From Chitinophaga sedimenti (GTDB lineage Bacteria; Bacteroidota; Bacteroidia; Chitinophagales; Chitinophagaceae): a stretch of DNA of 64,000 bases. How positions within the stretch are numbered: position 1 is the stretch's first letter; the number at the start of each line of letters is the position of its first letter. Location of the stretch: NCBI RefSeq assembly GCF_023156195.1, contig NZ_JAKUKA010000001.1:4650001-4714000 (forward strand). Direction: 5' to 3'. Below, piece by piece: positions 11,360 through 20,808 of this stretch. A program made the position numbers and the translations under genes. Under the pieces are notes generated by a model. That model worked only from the letters and a program-made list of their open reading frames with translations, ran no database searches and was not told where the DNA came from.

Positions 11360-13914
11360 TTACAATCTCGGATCCACCGGCTCGCTCTCCAGCGCCAGCA
11401 CCCCAAACGCACAGGCATGCACTTTCCGCAACGGTTCTTTTTGCACGAAGTTTTCTAATCCTTCCAGACCAAGCGCGAATTCGCGTAATGCCATGGAACG
11501 CTTGCCGGAAAGGCCGCGCTTCTTCAGGCGGATGAGGTTTTCGGGGAGGTATACTCCGGTCCGTAGATGATGCGCAGGTATTCGCGGCCGCGGATTTTTA
11601 TCGCGGGTTGTGCGATGCCCCGGGGGTGGCGGTGTACATAGTCGTATGGTTTTACCACCATACCTTCGCCACCTGCTGCGGTAAGCTGTAACCACCATTC
11701 AATAGCTTCCTGCACATCGCCTTCATCGTTCAGTTTCACCACGCGGTATTGGGTGGCGAGCAATACTGCTTCATCGGCACGACAAATATTGGCAATGGTT
11801 TCCATATGCCACTCGTGGTTACGGTCATGATAGGTGTGCCCTTCAGTGGCCAGTACATGGAAGGGCGCGAGTTTGTAATCCTGCAAACCGTTTACCGGCC
11901 AGCAATACTGTCGGTATGCATCGGTGAACTGCTCTGCCTCCTGGCGGCTGCGGCCGTATTTTTCCAACAGCGGTAAGGCTCCCGCATCGCGGGCGGATGT
12001 CTTTTCCAGTGCGGCCACCACCGCATCCAGCGCATGACGGGAAGCCGTGCCGACCGCGCCGTATTGCGTCTGCAATAAACTCATCGCTTTTGCGCTCCGG
12101 GGCATTAGTTCTGTATCCAGGCAAACCCAGTCGGTCTGGAACTGTTCATAAAAACCGGATGCTTCCAGGGCTGCATTCAGGCGTTGCAGCAACGCCTGTT
12201 CCATAGCTTTATCACTAAAGTAGGCCCGTCCGGTACGGGTATAGATCATACCAATACCTTCGCCGGTAACGCCGAATGCCTGCTCTACTGCTTTCTCGTT
12301 CTTCGCTACGATCACCACGGCACGGGATCCCATGTGTTTTTGCTCGCAAACCACCTTCGTCACCCCAACACCTTTGTAGTAGGCGAACGCTTCGGACGGA
12401 TATTCCAGGTAATCTTCCAGGCTGCTCGTCTCCGCAGGACTCATGGTCGGCGGTAAATAAATCAACCATTTCGGGTTGATGGCAAACCGGCTCATCACCT
12501 CCAGGGCGGCGATGCTGTTCTCTTCGCGGATCGTTACGCGCTGATCGAAGCGGGTCTCTATAATTTGTTTGCCGGTAAAATCGGCTATATCGAGCACATC
12601 ATCGTTTACCTGCTGTAGCGAAAGCATCGTTTCACCGGCAGGCAGCAGCGGGCGCGTAGGTTCTACATAAATCTTTTCAGCAGGAACAGATACGAGCTCT
12701 TTTTCCGGGTAACGCAGGGCGGTTAAAGCACCACCGAATACGCAACCCGTATCGATGTCAATCGTGCGGTTAAGCCACTGGGGCAGCGGCACGGGTGTAT
12801 GGCCGTATACCACCACGGCTTTGCCTTTATATTCACTTGCCCAGTTGTAACGCACAGGCAACCCAAATTCATCGATTTCGCCAGTGGTTTCACCGTATAG
12901 CGCAAACTCACGTACAGCGCCGGAGCTGCGGCCATGCATCTCTTCACGCAGGCCGGCATGCGCCACTACGAGGTTGCCGCCATCGAATACATAGTGGCTG
13001 ATCAGACCATCTACGAAGTCGCGCACTTCGGCCTTAAACTCGCCAGTTACGTGTGAGAACTGTTCGGCAGTTTGCTCGAGGCCGTGGCGCACCTGTACGT
13101 TGCGGCCGTTTAACCAGCGGAGCAGCTTTACATCGTGGTTACCGGGTACACAATAAGCGTTACCGCTTTTCACCAGGTCCATAACGAGGCGCAGTACACC
13201 CGGCGAATCTGGACCACGATCTACCAGGTCGCCGAGGAATATGGGTTTGCGGCCTTCGGGGTGCAGCCATAAGCTGTCCTGTTTCCTATACCCCAACTTT
13301 GTTAACAGCTGTACCAGTTCGGTGTAACAACCGTGTATATCACCGATAATATCGAACGGGCCCGTCACTGCTTTCATATTGGTGAACAGGCGGGTACGTT
13401 CGATGTGCGTAATCGCATCTATTTCTTCGGGGCCGCGCAGTTCGTACACGTGGCGGAAGCCTTCGGCCTTTAAGCCCCGGAGACTGCGTTTGAGTTGTAC
13501 CCACTGGCGATGCAGGGCATGGCCGGGCATGCGGCGATCGCTGCGTGCGGCGGAGCGCTCGTCCAGCACCTGCTCGGGTACGTTCAGGGCAATGATCACC
13601 GGCAACACATGGTACTCACGGGCCAGCGCCACCCATTTGGCGCGGTCTTCTTCTGACACGTTCGTGGCGTCGATGACGGTAAGCATGTTATTCTTTAGCC
13701 GTTTCGCGGCAATAAAGCGGCACAGCTCAAAGGCATCCGTCGTGATGGCTAAGTTGTTTTCGTCATCGCACAACATAGCGCGGCAGGCATCGGAAGAAAC
13801 AATTTCCGTTGCCTTAAAATGCTTCCTGGCAAAGGTGGACTTACCCGAGCTGGAAGCCCCGGCGAGCAGCACCAGTGCTACTTCAGGAATATATAAAGTG
13901 TTTTTATCTAACAT
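11360..13914 (-). CDS. pnkp: Bacterial polynucleotide kinase-phosphatase/ligase Pnkp (RNA repair)
   Basis: Pnkp heals and seals broken RNA. An N-terminal 5'-kinase has P-loop GASSSGKS at residues 19-26. A central metallophosphatase has GDIHGCY, GDLVDRGPDS and GNHD. The C-terminal ligase-type nucleotidyltransferase carries KHMG, motif I KxxG. The frame breaks at about 11548, where GG needs a third G (plus strand). Repair joins YLRIIYGPEYT to LPENLIRLKKRG and gives the conserved end LESEPVDPRL, for about 851 residues, the normal family length. In characterised bacteria Pnkp works with Hen1, encoded at the other end of this operon, on ribotoxin-cleaved tRNAs. It overlaps the upstream gene by 11 bases. 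Confidence 0.95.
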
Positions 13915-14953
13915 AAAAAGAGGTCCTTATTTGAACCAATATTTCTTCGGCTTTATGTGCATCCGGCTCATCGGGCAGGTCGGACGCGGCATACAGCCTT
14001 TCAATTTTATTCATTTTATCTTCTACTATTTTTAACAGCTCCTCATATTTGTACGCACCCTGCCGGATACGCAACAGGAATTCCCGGTCCTGGCGATGTA
14101 CATTTACCCTGCGTTGCACAGCAATTTCTTCGGCCATGCTCAGCAAACGGATCGTGTGCATCATATTTTTAGCATCGTATCCCTGCCCATGGTCCATCGT
14201 ACCCTGGTAACGCACTTCATTTCTTTCCGCCACCCAGGTTTGGTAAGATGCGTACTCCTTGCAGTATACAGAATAGCCATCCTTATTAAACGTCATCACT
14301 GCCGCCGGTTCCGCGTCTTTTGGAACGGAGCTCAGTTGCACATCGTTCGCATCGTCACCGGACACAATGCCATTATACGCGCCGTGGTACAACAAGTATG
14401 TATCCCGGAAGTGATCGACCTTTACCAGGCCGCAATCCTCCTGGCGCCAGTTCTTTTGCGACAGGAACTGCTGTAAGGGCAGGCTGCCGTTGCCGGCGAT
14501 CACGTAACAGAAATCGGTTACGCCTTTACGTGGACCGTCCATCGGCCGGTTAATCATCTTATTTAATCCGCTGGCCTTTTTGATCTGCGTTTTCGCATAC
14601 CCGGCGAAGGTTTGCAGGCAGCGGCGCGACAAAAAATCTTCGGGTCTGATCAATCGCATCAGCGGATGTTTATATAACACCGCTTTTTCCGGGGAGTTTA
14701 ACAGTTCCAGGATGTTGGGGTTATTCTTGCACAACAGGTCCATGAAGCGGCCGACTTCGAAATATACCTCGTCGTTGCCTGCATCGCTCAACTGCTCTGT
14801 GTAACCCAGCCCGAACAGCTCCTTCTCCGGCAATACAAATATGCCTTTGATATCCGTATCCGACGTGGGCAGGTGCAGGTTGTACGCCCGGCTGCCGCTG
14901 ATACTTTTCAGCAGCAGGTGGCCAGGTTCCTGTATCAATTGTTCAAACGTCAT
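13904..14953 (-). CDS. DNA polymerase beta-superfamily nucleotidyltransferase
   Basis: This 349-residue predicted nucleotidyltransferase has the pol-beta signature near the N-terminus: SISGSRAYNL followed by TSDTDIKGIFV (GS...DxD). A helical C-terminal half contains YDAKNMMHTIRLLSMAEEI. Its stop overlaps the pnkp start by 11 bases and its start overlaps the next NTase stop (ATGA), so all four genes are translationally coupled. Proteins of this type accompany bacterial Pnkp/Hen1; a role in adding or trimming nucleotides at RNA ends is a reasonable inference, but I know of no defined reaction. Confidence 0.85.
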   Translation of the reverse strand: MTFEQLIQEPGHLLLKSISGSRAYNLHLPTSDTDIKGIFVLPEKELFGLGYTEQLSDAGNDEVYFEVGRFMDLLCKNNPNILELLNSPEKAVLYKHPLMRLIRPEDFLSRRCLQTFAGYAKTQIKKASGLNKMINRPMDGPRKGVTDFCYVIAGNGSLPLQQFLSQKNWRQEDCGLVKVDHFRDTYLLYHGAYNGIVSGDDANDVQLSSVPKDAEPAAVMTFNKDGYSVYCKEYASYQTWVAERNEVRYQGTMDHGQGYDAKNMMHTIRLLSMAEEIAVQRRVNVHRQDREFLLRIRQGAYKYEELLKIVEDKMNKIERLYAASDLPDEPDAHKAEEILVQIRTSFYVR

Positions 14954-15701
14954 GCTGCTATGTAGTTTCTGAATAAGGCGTTCAATTCTTCCGGGGTGTT
15001 ATGCAACTCCGGCAGCTGCGACGATTTTTCTTTACAATATGCCAGCGTTTTCTGCAACCAATCCTGCAATAACGGTACCGGTTTTATCATGCTCTTCTCA
15101 TCTGCCCCGGCTTTGATCTGCAACAGGTCATCCACGGCACGGTGCCAGTCCGCATCACTGACCATATCGCGCAGTTTGCCAAACTCCATGGGCGGCAGCT
15201 CCTGTTTTTCGACGGCCCATAGTGCCGCGAGCGCAGGCCGCAGTGCATAGAAATATTTTTTCAAACGGACCGACGCCGACTGCAATTCGCTTTCGAATGC
15301 ATGATAACCCATCGACACATAATGATGGCTGCCCGCGCGGCAGGAAAAGTATTTCGGCATCAATGCGCGCAGCTCCTCCACGAAGGTGCGGTCGCCCATG
15401 TAATATACGGGCGATTGCAGCCACTCGTACAGCGGGGCATTCGATTTTAAAAATAACTGCAAAGCTTTGCGGAAGTCCCATCCCGCAATATCCAGCACCT
15501 CGTTCACCGGCGATATCGTATCTTTTTGTCGGTGATAGACAAATAATCAGAGATGCGGCGTGTATATATAAAGCGTACGTCGAAGTCGCTGTCGGGCGAA
15601 GCAAAGCCCCAGGCGCGGCTGCCCGATTCGCAGGCGTACAGTATTTTCACTTTTTCCTGTTGTGCTGTTTCAAACAATTTCTGCTGTATAAGCTCTTCCA
15701 T
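14950..15701 (-). CDS. Second pol-beta-type nucleotidyltransferase
   Basis: The N-terminus carries SGSRAWGFASPDSDFDVRF (GSxxxG...SDxD), the metal-binding core of this superfamily. The frame is broken at 15523-15527: a run of five T (A on the coding strand) needs one more, which gives TDKKDTISPVNEVLDIAGWD and restores one protein of about 250 residues. Before repair it appears as 65- and 185-residue pieces. It overlaps the downstream NTase by 4 bases and lies 8 bases after hen1. The C-terminal part is helical and resembles the first NTase only loosely, so the two are paralogues rather than a recent duplication. Confidence 0.85.
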
Positions 15702-15709
15702 TTTTTCCT

Positions 15710-17089
15710 TTATGTTGATCTTTTAAATATGGCCATTTGTGTAAGGGCGCCTATGTTTTCCTTTTCTTCGCCTATTGATTTATATGATACCGTATACCCG
15801 TAAGTTGCCGCCAGCGCATTGCCCCAGGCCTGGAACTGGGCACGCGTCCACTCGAAGCGATGGTCGCTGTGGCGCATGGTGCCTTCTGACAAGGTTTCGA
15901 ATAACACGTTGTATTCCGCATTGGGTGTGGTTACAATGACGTGACCCGGGCGGGCATACGCGAACACCACTTTTTCCAATGCACTCAAACGGGGTTCGTC
16001 GAGGTGTTCGATTACTTCTACCAAGGCCACGGCATCCAGGCCAGCCAGCCGACTATCGCGGTAGGTAAGCGCGCCCTGCACCAGCTGTACGCGGTCGGGG
16101 TGATGCTGCCGGTCCGGTTTCAATTTACGCTGCGCAATTTCGAGCGACCGGTAACTCACGTCCATCCCCAGTATAAATACAAACTGCGTTTCGGCCATCA
16201 GCAGCTTTAACAGCTTGCCTTCGCCACAGCCCAGGTCACCAATGCGTTTGGCGCCGGTGGCGAGCAGTTCGTTCTTTACCTGTAACAGACGCTCATCGTG
16301 CGCCCGCAGTTTTGGCGTTGCAGCTTCGGCGATGGCTTCTACCTCCGCCGTTTCATCCTGCAGTAATAATTGTAAAGCATCGCTGATCAGTCCTTTCTGG
16401 TTTTTCAGGTAACGGCTGGCAATCACTTCGCGGGCAGGATGTTTGTCCAGCCACGCACCACCTTTTTCCATCAACTTATCTACCTCGTGTTTGCCTATCC
16501 AATAATGCTTATCATTATCGCACACCGGTATCAAAATATAAAGATGCGAAAGTAGCGTTTGCAGCGTAAGCGTATGACGCAGCGTTACATCGAAATAGCG
16601 GCTTTCGCCCCAATCGGGAAACTGCTCATCCAGCTGCAGGCGTTGTGCTTTGATGCTGTAGCCTAATGGGGCAAACAGTTGTTCAAGCAGCGGCAGGCCG
16701 CCACGGACGGGCAGTACAGGCAGGCGTACTTCAAAGGGCATTTGTACGGACAACAACTCCGGCCGTGTTTTGCAACTGCCGTTCAGGGCAGAAGAAAATG
16801 CTTTTGCAATGGCCGCGCTCATAAACGAACTGGCCACGTAAGGGCGGTCGTTTACATATTGCTGAAGGGCAAAATCATTCCCCGAAGAGCCACCATCACG
16901 GCGCACGAGGCCAACGGGATCGATGTCCAGCAACAGCGCAGCCGTACATCGCGCGTCCGATACTTCCGGGTAAAAAATATGTGCAACCCCGCCTGAGGTT
17001 TCTACCTGCTGTGTCCTGCCGGGGTGTTTATGCAACAGGAAACTCAGGTCCGACGCCGGGTTATGCGTAGTCGTAATTGTTAATAACAT
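15710..17089 (-). CDS. hen1: Bacterial Hen1, RNA 3'-terminal ribose 2'-O-methyltransferase
   Basis: Hen1 methylates the 2'-OH at the 3' end of the cleaved RNA before Pnkp seals it, which protects the repaired site from being cut again. The N-terminal half is the bacterial-specific Pnkp-interacting/ligase-activating region. The C-terminal methyltransferase has the SAM motif RIGDLGCGEGKLL and the Hen1 metal site EVIEHL plus HRFEWTR near residues 360-420. At 459 residues it has family length and an intact frame. As the first gene of the operon it has a good -7 box 72 bases upstream. Confidence 0.95.
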   Translation of the reverse strand: MLLTITTTHNPASDLSFLLHKHPGRTQQVETSGGVAHIFYPEVSDARCTAALLLDIDPVGLVRRDGGSSGNDFALQQYVNDRPYVASSFMSAAIAKAFSSALNGSCKTRPELLSVQMPFEVRLPVLPVRGGLPLLEQLFAPLGYSIKAQRLQLDEQFPDWGESRYFDVTLRHTLTLQTLLSHLYILIPVCDNDKHYWIGKHEVDKLMEKGGAWLDKHPAREVIASRYLKNQKGLISDALQLLLQDETAEVEAIAEAATPKLRAHDERLLQVKNELLATGAKRIGDLGCGEGKLLKLLMAETQFVFILGMDVSYRSLEIAQRKLKPDRQHHPDRVQLVQGALTYRDSRLAGLDAVALVEVIEHLDEPRLSALEKVVFAYARPGHVIVTTPNAEYNVLFETLSEGTMRHSDHRFEWTRAQFQAWGNALAATYGYTVSYKSIGEEKENIGALTQMAIFKRST

Positions 17090-17160
17090 TGTTTTAAAAT
17101 AACTCGTTAAAGCATCTGTTATGCTCTTCTTCTTTCGTGCGGGACTCGTGTGGAGGAATG

Positions 17161-17168
17161 CAAAGGTA
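17161..17168 (-). promoter_or_regulatory. Probable -7 element upstream of hen1
   Basis: On the minus strand TACCTTTG matches the Bacteroidetes -7 consensus TAnnTTTG exactly and lies about 72 bases before the hen1 ATG. The expected TTTG 19 bases further upstream is poor (GTGG), so the promoter may be weak or activator-dependent. Confidence 0.5.
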
Positions 17169-17443
17169 CATTTTTATGCTTCCGTTACCACTTCCCGTTT
17201 CTCGGCTTTACGATTCCGTTCGGGAAGCGATGGTGTACAAGGTTTTGTTGGACATAATGCCGGGTTAAGGCGTCAAAGTAATGAATTTCCCGAAAACCGC
17301 ACATGACGTTGCCGGCAAAATGCATCATTTAACATTTTACAAAGATCGTATTTGCATCAGGCGAAAAATTGATCCAAATGGAGAAAAAATTGTCCAGATG
17401 AGAGAAAATTTTAACCACTGATAGCATTTTAACAAAAAGGTCC

Positions 17444-17498
17444 AAAGCATCTTCAAAGCATGGTGAAGACATGGTGAAAGCATGGTGAAGAGGTGGAG
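17444..17498. repeat. Five 11-bp tandem repeats in intergenic DNA
   Basis: Units AAAGCATCTTC, AAAGCATGGTG, AAGACATGGTG, AAAGCATGGTG and AAGAGGTGGAG follow each other with no spacer. The period is exactly 11 bases, close to one helical turn. The array sits in the otherwise gene-free stretch 17090-17563, between the hen1 promoter and the terminator of the SGNH gene. Apart from these elements I see nothing in that stretch. Confidence 0.7.
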
Positions 17499-17518
17499 AA
17501 GCGGGGTAATATTATATC

Positions 17519-17543
17519 AAAAAGGCCGGCCATACGGCCAGCC
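17519..17543 (-). terminator. Terminator after the SGNH hydrolase gene
   Basis: On the minus strand GGCTGGCC / GGCCGGCC (8 bp, one G-T) with loop GTAT is followed by five T. It ends transcription of the 27412-17564 gene series. Confidence 0.8.
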
Positions 17544-17563
17544 CTCCTAACGGGTATCAAAGG

Positions 17564-18244
17564 TTATATGTATTTCTTGCTTTTCAGGTAATCCACCCAC
17601 AACACGTACGCTTTCGGCGCCAGATGAATACCATCTACCGTTAGTGGTTGCTTCAGGTCACCGTTGGTATCGGCAAATACATCGTTGTGCAGGTCTACGT
17701 ACGTTGCGCCGTATTGCACCGCCAGTTTTTTAATGTGCACGTTCAGCTCTACGATAATCGCCTTCTTATTTTTCAGGTATTCGGCTTTCAGTACGGCATC
17801 GTTCATGGGCAGCACGCTTTGCGCGAATACTTTTGTTTTGGGCGACAGCTCCTTCACGCGACGCAGGATGCGTTCGTAATTATTGGCAATTACCGTAACA
17901 GGCAAACCGCGCCCGATATCATTAATACCGATATCCGGGAAGATTTTTGAGGGCTTGGACAACAGGATAGTATCGAGCCGTGCCAGTACGCCGAAACTGT
18001 TATCGCCGCCAATACCGCGGTTCACAATGGCTTTGCCGGGCAGCAGTTCGTTCCATTGCGCCCGTTCCGTAATACTGTTGCCCAGGAACACGATGGTACC
18101 TTTTTGCATGGGCAGGGTGCGGAATATTTCCATGCGGCCCTGGTAGTATGTATTAGCGTAACTGCTATCGATCTTCTTTTCTGCCTGCTGGGCCATTGCC
18201 GCAGAACCAGCCAGCAGGGCCAATGCGGTGAAAGTATATTTCAT
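17564..18244 (-). CDS. Secreted SGNH/GDSL-family hydrolase
   Basis: This 226-residue esterase-like enzyme is exported by a signal peptide (MKYTFTALALLAG...AMAQ). Family blocks are visible: FLGNSITE (block I, catalytic Ser), RGIGGDNS (block II Gly), GINDIG (block III Asn) and DGIHL (Asp-His of block V). Start 18244 is preferred over the ATG at 18253 because it places the signal peptide at the N-terminus. In SusCD loci such enzymes remove O-acetyl or similar esters from glycans or act on sialate-like substituents. It is the last gene of the locus. Confidence 0.88.
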   Translation of the reverse strand: MKYTFTALALLAGSAAMAQQAEKKIDSSYANTYYQGRMEIFRTLPMQKGTIVFLGNSITERAQWNELLPGKAIVNRGIGGDNSFGVLARLDTILLSKPSKIFPDIGINDIGRGLPVTVIANNYERILRRVKELSPKTKVFAQSVLPMNDAVLKAEYLKNKKAIIVELNVHIKKLAVQYGATYVDLHNDVFADTNGDLKQPLTVDGIHLAPKAYVLWVDYLKSKKYI

Positions 18245-18326
18245 GTGTATCATTATTTAAAAATTAGAAAAGGCAATTACGGCGAACGAAACTGCCGGTT
18301 CAATATAATTATCGCTTTTTACTCTT

Positions 18327-19331
18327 TTATTTCTTTTTGATGATGATGGCCGACATGACGGCTCTTTCGCCCGCGGCGTCCGATGGTTTCACGGTTTGCT
18401 GGCCATTGACCATCATATAGGTAGACCCGCCTCCATCTAGATTGATAGCGCCGGTGCAGCCCATACTTTTCATGAGGTCGGCCACTTCCGCCAGGTTTAA
18501 ACCAATGCCGCCGGCCGTATTACCACCTTCCACCGCCAGCACGATTACTTTACCGGTAGCAGTATAACCAATCGCGGAGCGGGCGCGGGACGAAGTATTA
18601 TCAATATCGATCAGTTCCTCTTTATCGGTAATACGGATACTATTATTGTAAATCAATACAGGAGAACCTCCAATTGCCGACGTCACGTTCCATGCTGCCC
18701 CACCCGAGGGAAAGGTAGCAGAAGGAACTGCTTCGGGCGCTTTGTTCAGTTCATTCGGACTTGGCGAAGGATAACTATACACGGTGGTACCCACATGATA
18801 CACCCAGCTCACCTGGGGCGCGCCCGAGGCCGTTAACCCGAACGCCGCACGCGTAGGATAGTAGGGCGTACTGGCGCCATTGTATGGGCGGTTCAGCGAA
18901 CGGATATTCACCGCGCTGATCGCACCGTTATACTTCACCAGGCTGTAAGATACGTTGGTACCGAAAAAGCCTGCATTAATACAGGCGTATTTGGTGCCGG
19001 TTTCCTCCGCGTAATAAGCGCTGGATTTCTTATTCTTATCTGCCACCACCGGCTTAAACTCCGCCACGGCAGGATCGAACACCACGCAATACGCGTTCAT
19101 CGCTTTACCATTAAATGCTGTTGTACGCCGATACACTTCCACACCTTCCGGAAAGCCGCTCATCAGTGTTGTTGCCTTCGTCCATTCCGAGGGTAGTTTA
19201 ATGAGGGTATCTTTCTGCGGAGGCGTTACCACGGGTGGTTGCGGGCGGGGAACACCGGTGTAATAGTCTGGCTCGCCGGAACAGGCGGCCAGCATCAACA
19301 TGACAAAGACAGGCGCAATATGTTTTTTCAT
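18327..19331 (-). CDS. NAGPA-type phosphodiester glycosidase lipoprotein
   Basis: This 334-residue lipoprotein (VMLMLAACSG lipobox) carries a phosphodiester glycosidase domain of the NAGPA family (N-acetylglucosamine-1-phosphodiester alpha-N-acetylglucosaminidase). Family features include YACINAGFFG, SRARSAIGYT and LDGGGSTYMMV, followed by the usual AGERAV end. In animals the enzyme uncovers GlcNAc-phosphate; bacterial members act on sugar phosphodiesters or cell-wall glycans. The start at 19331 is chosen because it puts the lipoprotein signal first. It follows the GHL10 gene by 66 bases in the same SusCD locus. Confidence 0.85.
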   Translation of the reverse strand: MKKHIAPVFVMLMLAACSGEPDYYTGVPRPQPPVVTPPQKDTLIKLPSEWTKATTLMSGFPEGVEVYRRTTAFNGKAMNAYCVVFDPAVAEFKPVVADKNKKSSAYYAEETGTKYACINAGFFGTNVSYSLVKYNGAISAVNIRSLNRPYNGASTPYYPTRAAFGLTASGAPQVSWVYHVGTTVYSYPSPSPNELNKAPEAVPSATFPSGGAAWNVTSAIGGSPVLIYNNSIRITDKEELIDIDNTSSRARSAIGYTATGKVIVLAVEGGNTAGGIGLNLAEVADLMKSMGCTGAINLDGGGSTYMMVNGQQTVKPSDAAGERAVMSAIIIKKK

Positions 19332-19397
19332 CTGTAACGGGTTATAAACAAAAGGGTGATGGTTTTCGCCATCACCCACGGGAAAAAGATTATTGTT

Positions 19398-20800
19398 CTA
19401 TTGCTGGGTGCCTGCTTTCACAGCGTCCCACAGCGGTGTTTTCAATTTGTTGTACTGCGGCGCGTAGATATGTACCACATCGAACAGCATGACGCCGCCG
19501 GAAGTTTGCGACAAAATGTATTTGATCGCTTTGGATATCTCACCGGTATTGGCCCAGGATACGTTACCCATATCGATACTGCCGTACAGCGGCATCTTGT
19601 TTTTGGTAATGTATTTTGTACCGGCAATCGACCCCTCGATACTCCACCAATGGTATTTCAGGCTGGCCGTAGCGGGATTGTCCGCCAGGCGGATCTGCGT
19701 AAAGTAATTACCCGTCATCAGGTGGTCCAGCAGCTCGCCGTAGCCGGTTTTACCGTAGTTTGGATAAGCCCAGTCAAAACGAATAGACTGGTCATTAAAT
19801 GGATCGTACTCTGGCTGGCCCAGTTTACACCTACATAATAATAGGTGGTGTACCATGCGCCCACGTATACACCGAAGGTTACATTCGGTTTCACCGACTT
19901 AACGGCTGCACGGGCCTTTTCGAAAAACGACTTGATCACGGAACAACGGTAAATCAGCCATTTGCTGTAGTATTTACCGGTTACATTTGGCAGCACCTGG
20001 TCGCCGCTCATTTTCCATGACGCCACGATGTCGGCCGGAAACTTCATCTTTTCGGCTTCTGTATCATTATAGGTTGTTTTCAGCCAGTTAATGAAATCAG
20101 TTTTGGAATAATCGGAGAAGTCGGCGTGAATGTCCGTATAACGGGCATAGTCGAGGATAAATCCATCTATATCATATTTACCAACGATTTCTTTAACGAT
20201 GTTCAGTACCCGCTCCTGCACCACAGGTTGCGCAGGGTTCACGAACCCGTTTTTACCCATGGAAGTCACCGGCACGCGGTTGCCGTTTACATCACACACG
20301 ATGGATTCGTACTTCGCGCGAAAATCCGGATCGTCGAACAACTTACCCATTTTACGGGCGCCGTCCGCTTCCACGAACGTCACGATAGACGCAAACACCT
20401 TAAAGTTGCGCTTCTTCGCTTCCTGCACCATGTAACCTACGTAATCAACGCCGGGTGTAATGGTTTTGCCGTCCATCGTGGTAATCTGCGTGGCGTAGGC
20501 GCTGGGGTACATCGTATGACCCGAACTGCCTTTCACATCGATTACCAGTCCGGTTACGCCCACCTGCTTCAGCGTATCGAGCACACGGTTGATGCCGGCG
20601 GTATCGTTCAGGCGGCCGTAGGTGCCAAACACGTTGGAGCGGGCATCTACCCAGGCTACCACATTACGCGCCCTTACCGTATCCGGCTTTTCCGTTTCGC
20701 CGCCACCGGGGCCCGGTGTTGGTGCTTCTTTCGTTTTACTGCATGCCGCCAGCGCGAGAAGCGCGGCGGAACATGCAACAAGGAAATATTTTTTCATCAT
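19398..20800 (-). CDS. GHL10-family glycoside hydrolase lipoprotein
   Basis: This TIM-barrel hydrolase has a lipobox (LLALAACSK) and a Pro/Gly-rich linker. Family features are VVAWVDARSNVFGTYGR, GLVIDVKGSSG, KYDIDGFILDYARY and the late VMLFDVVHIY. The frame breaks at about 19813, where GG should be GGG on the plus strand. Repair joins NWASPEYDPFND and yields about 468 residues. E. coli DigH, a GHL10 member, cleaves denuded peptidoglycan strands, so a cell-wall glycan substrate is possible. It is translated 9 bases after the DUF5018/DUF4623-type gene. Confidence 0.85.
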
Positions 20801-20808
20801 TCAATATT

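Noticed and set aside
17444..17498. CRISPR array
   Set aside because: Units are 11 bases with no spacers and no cas genes anywhere in the window.
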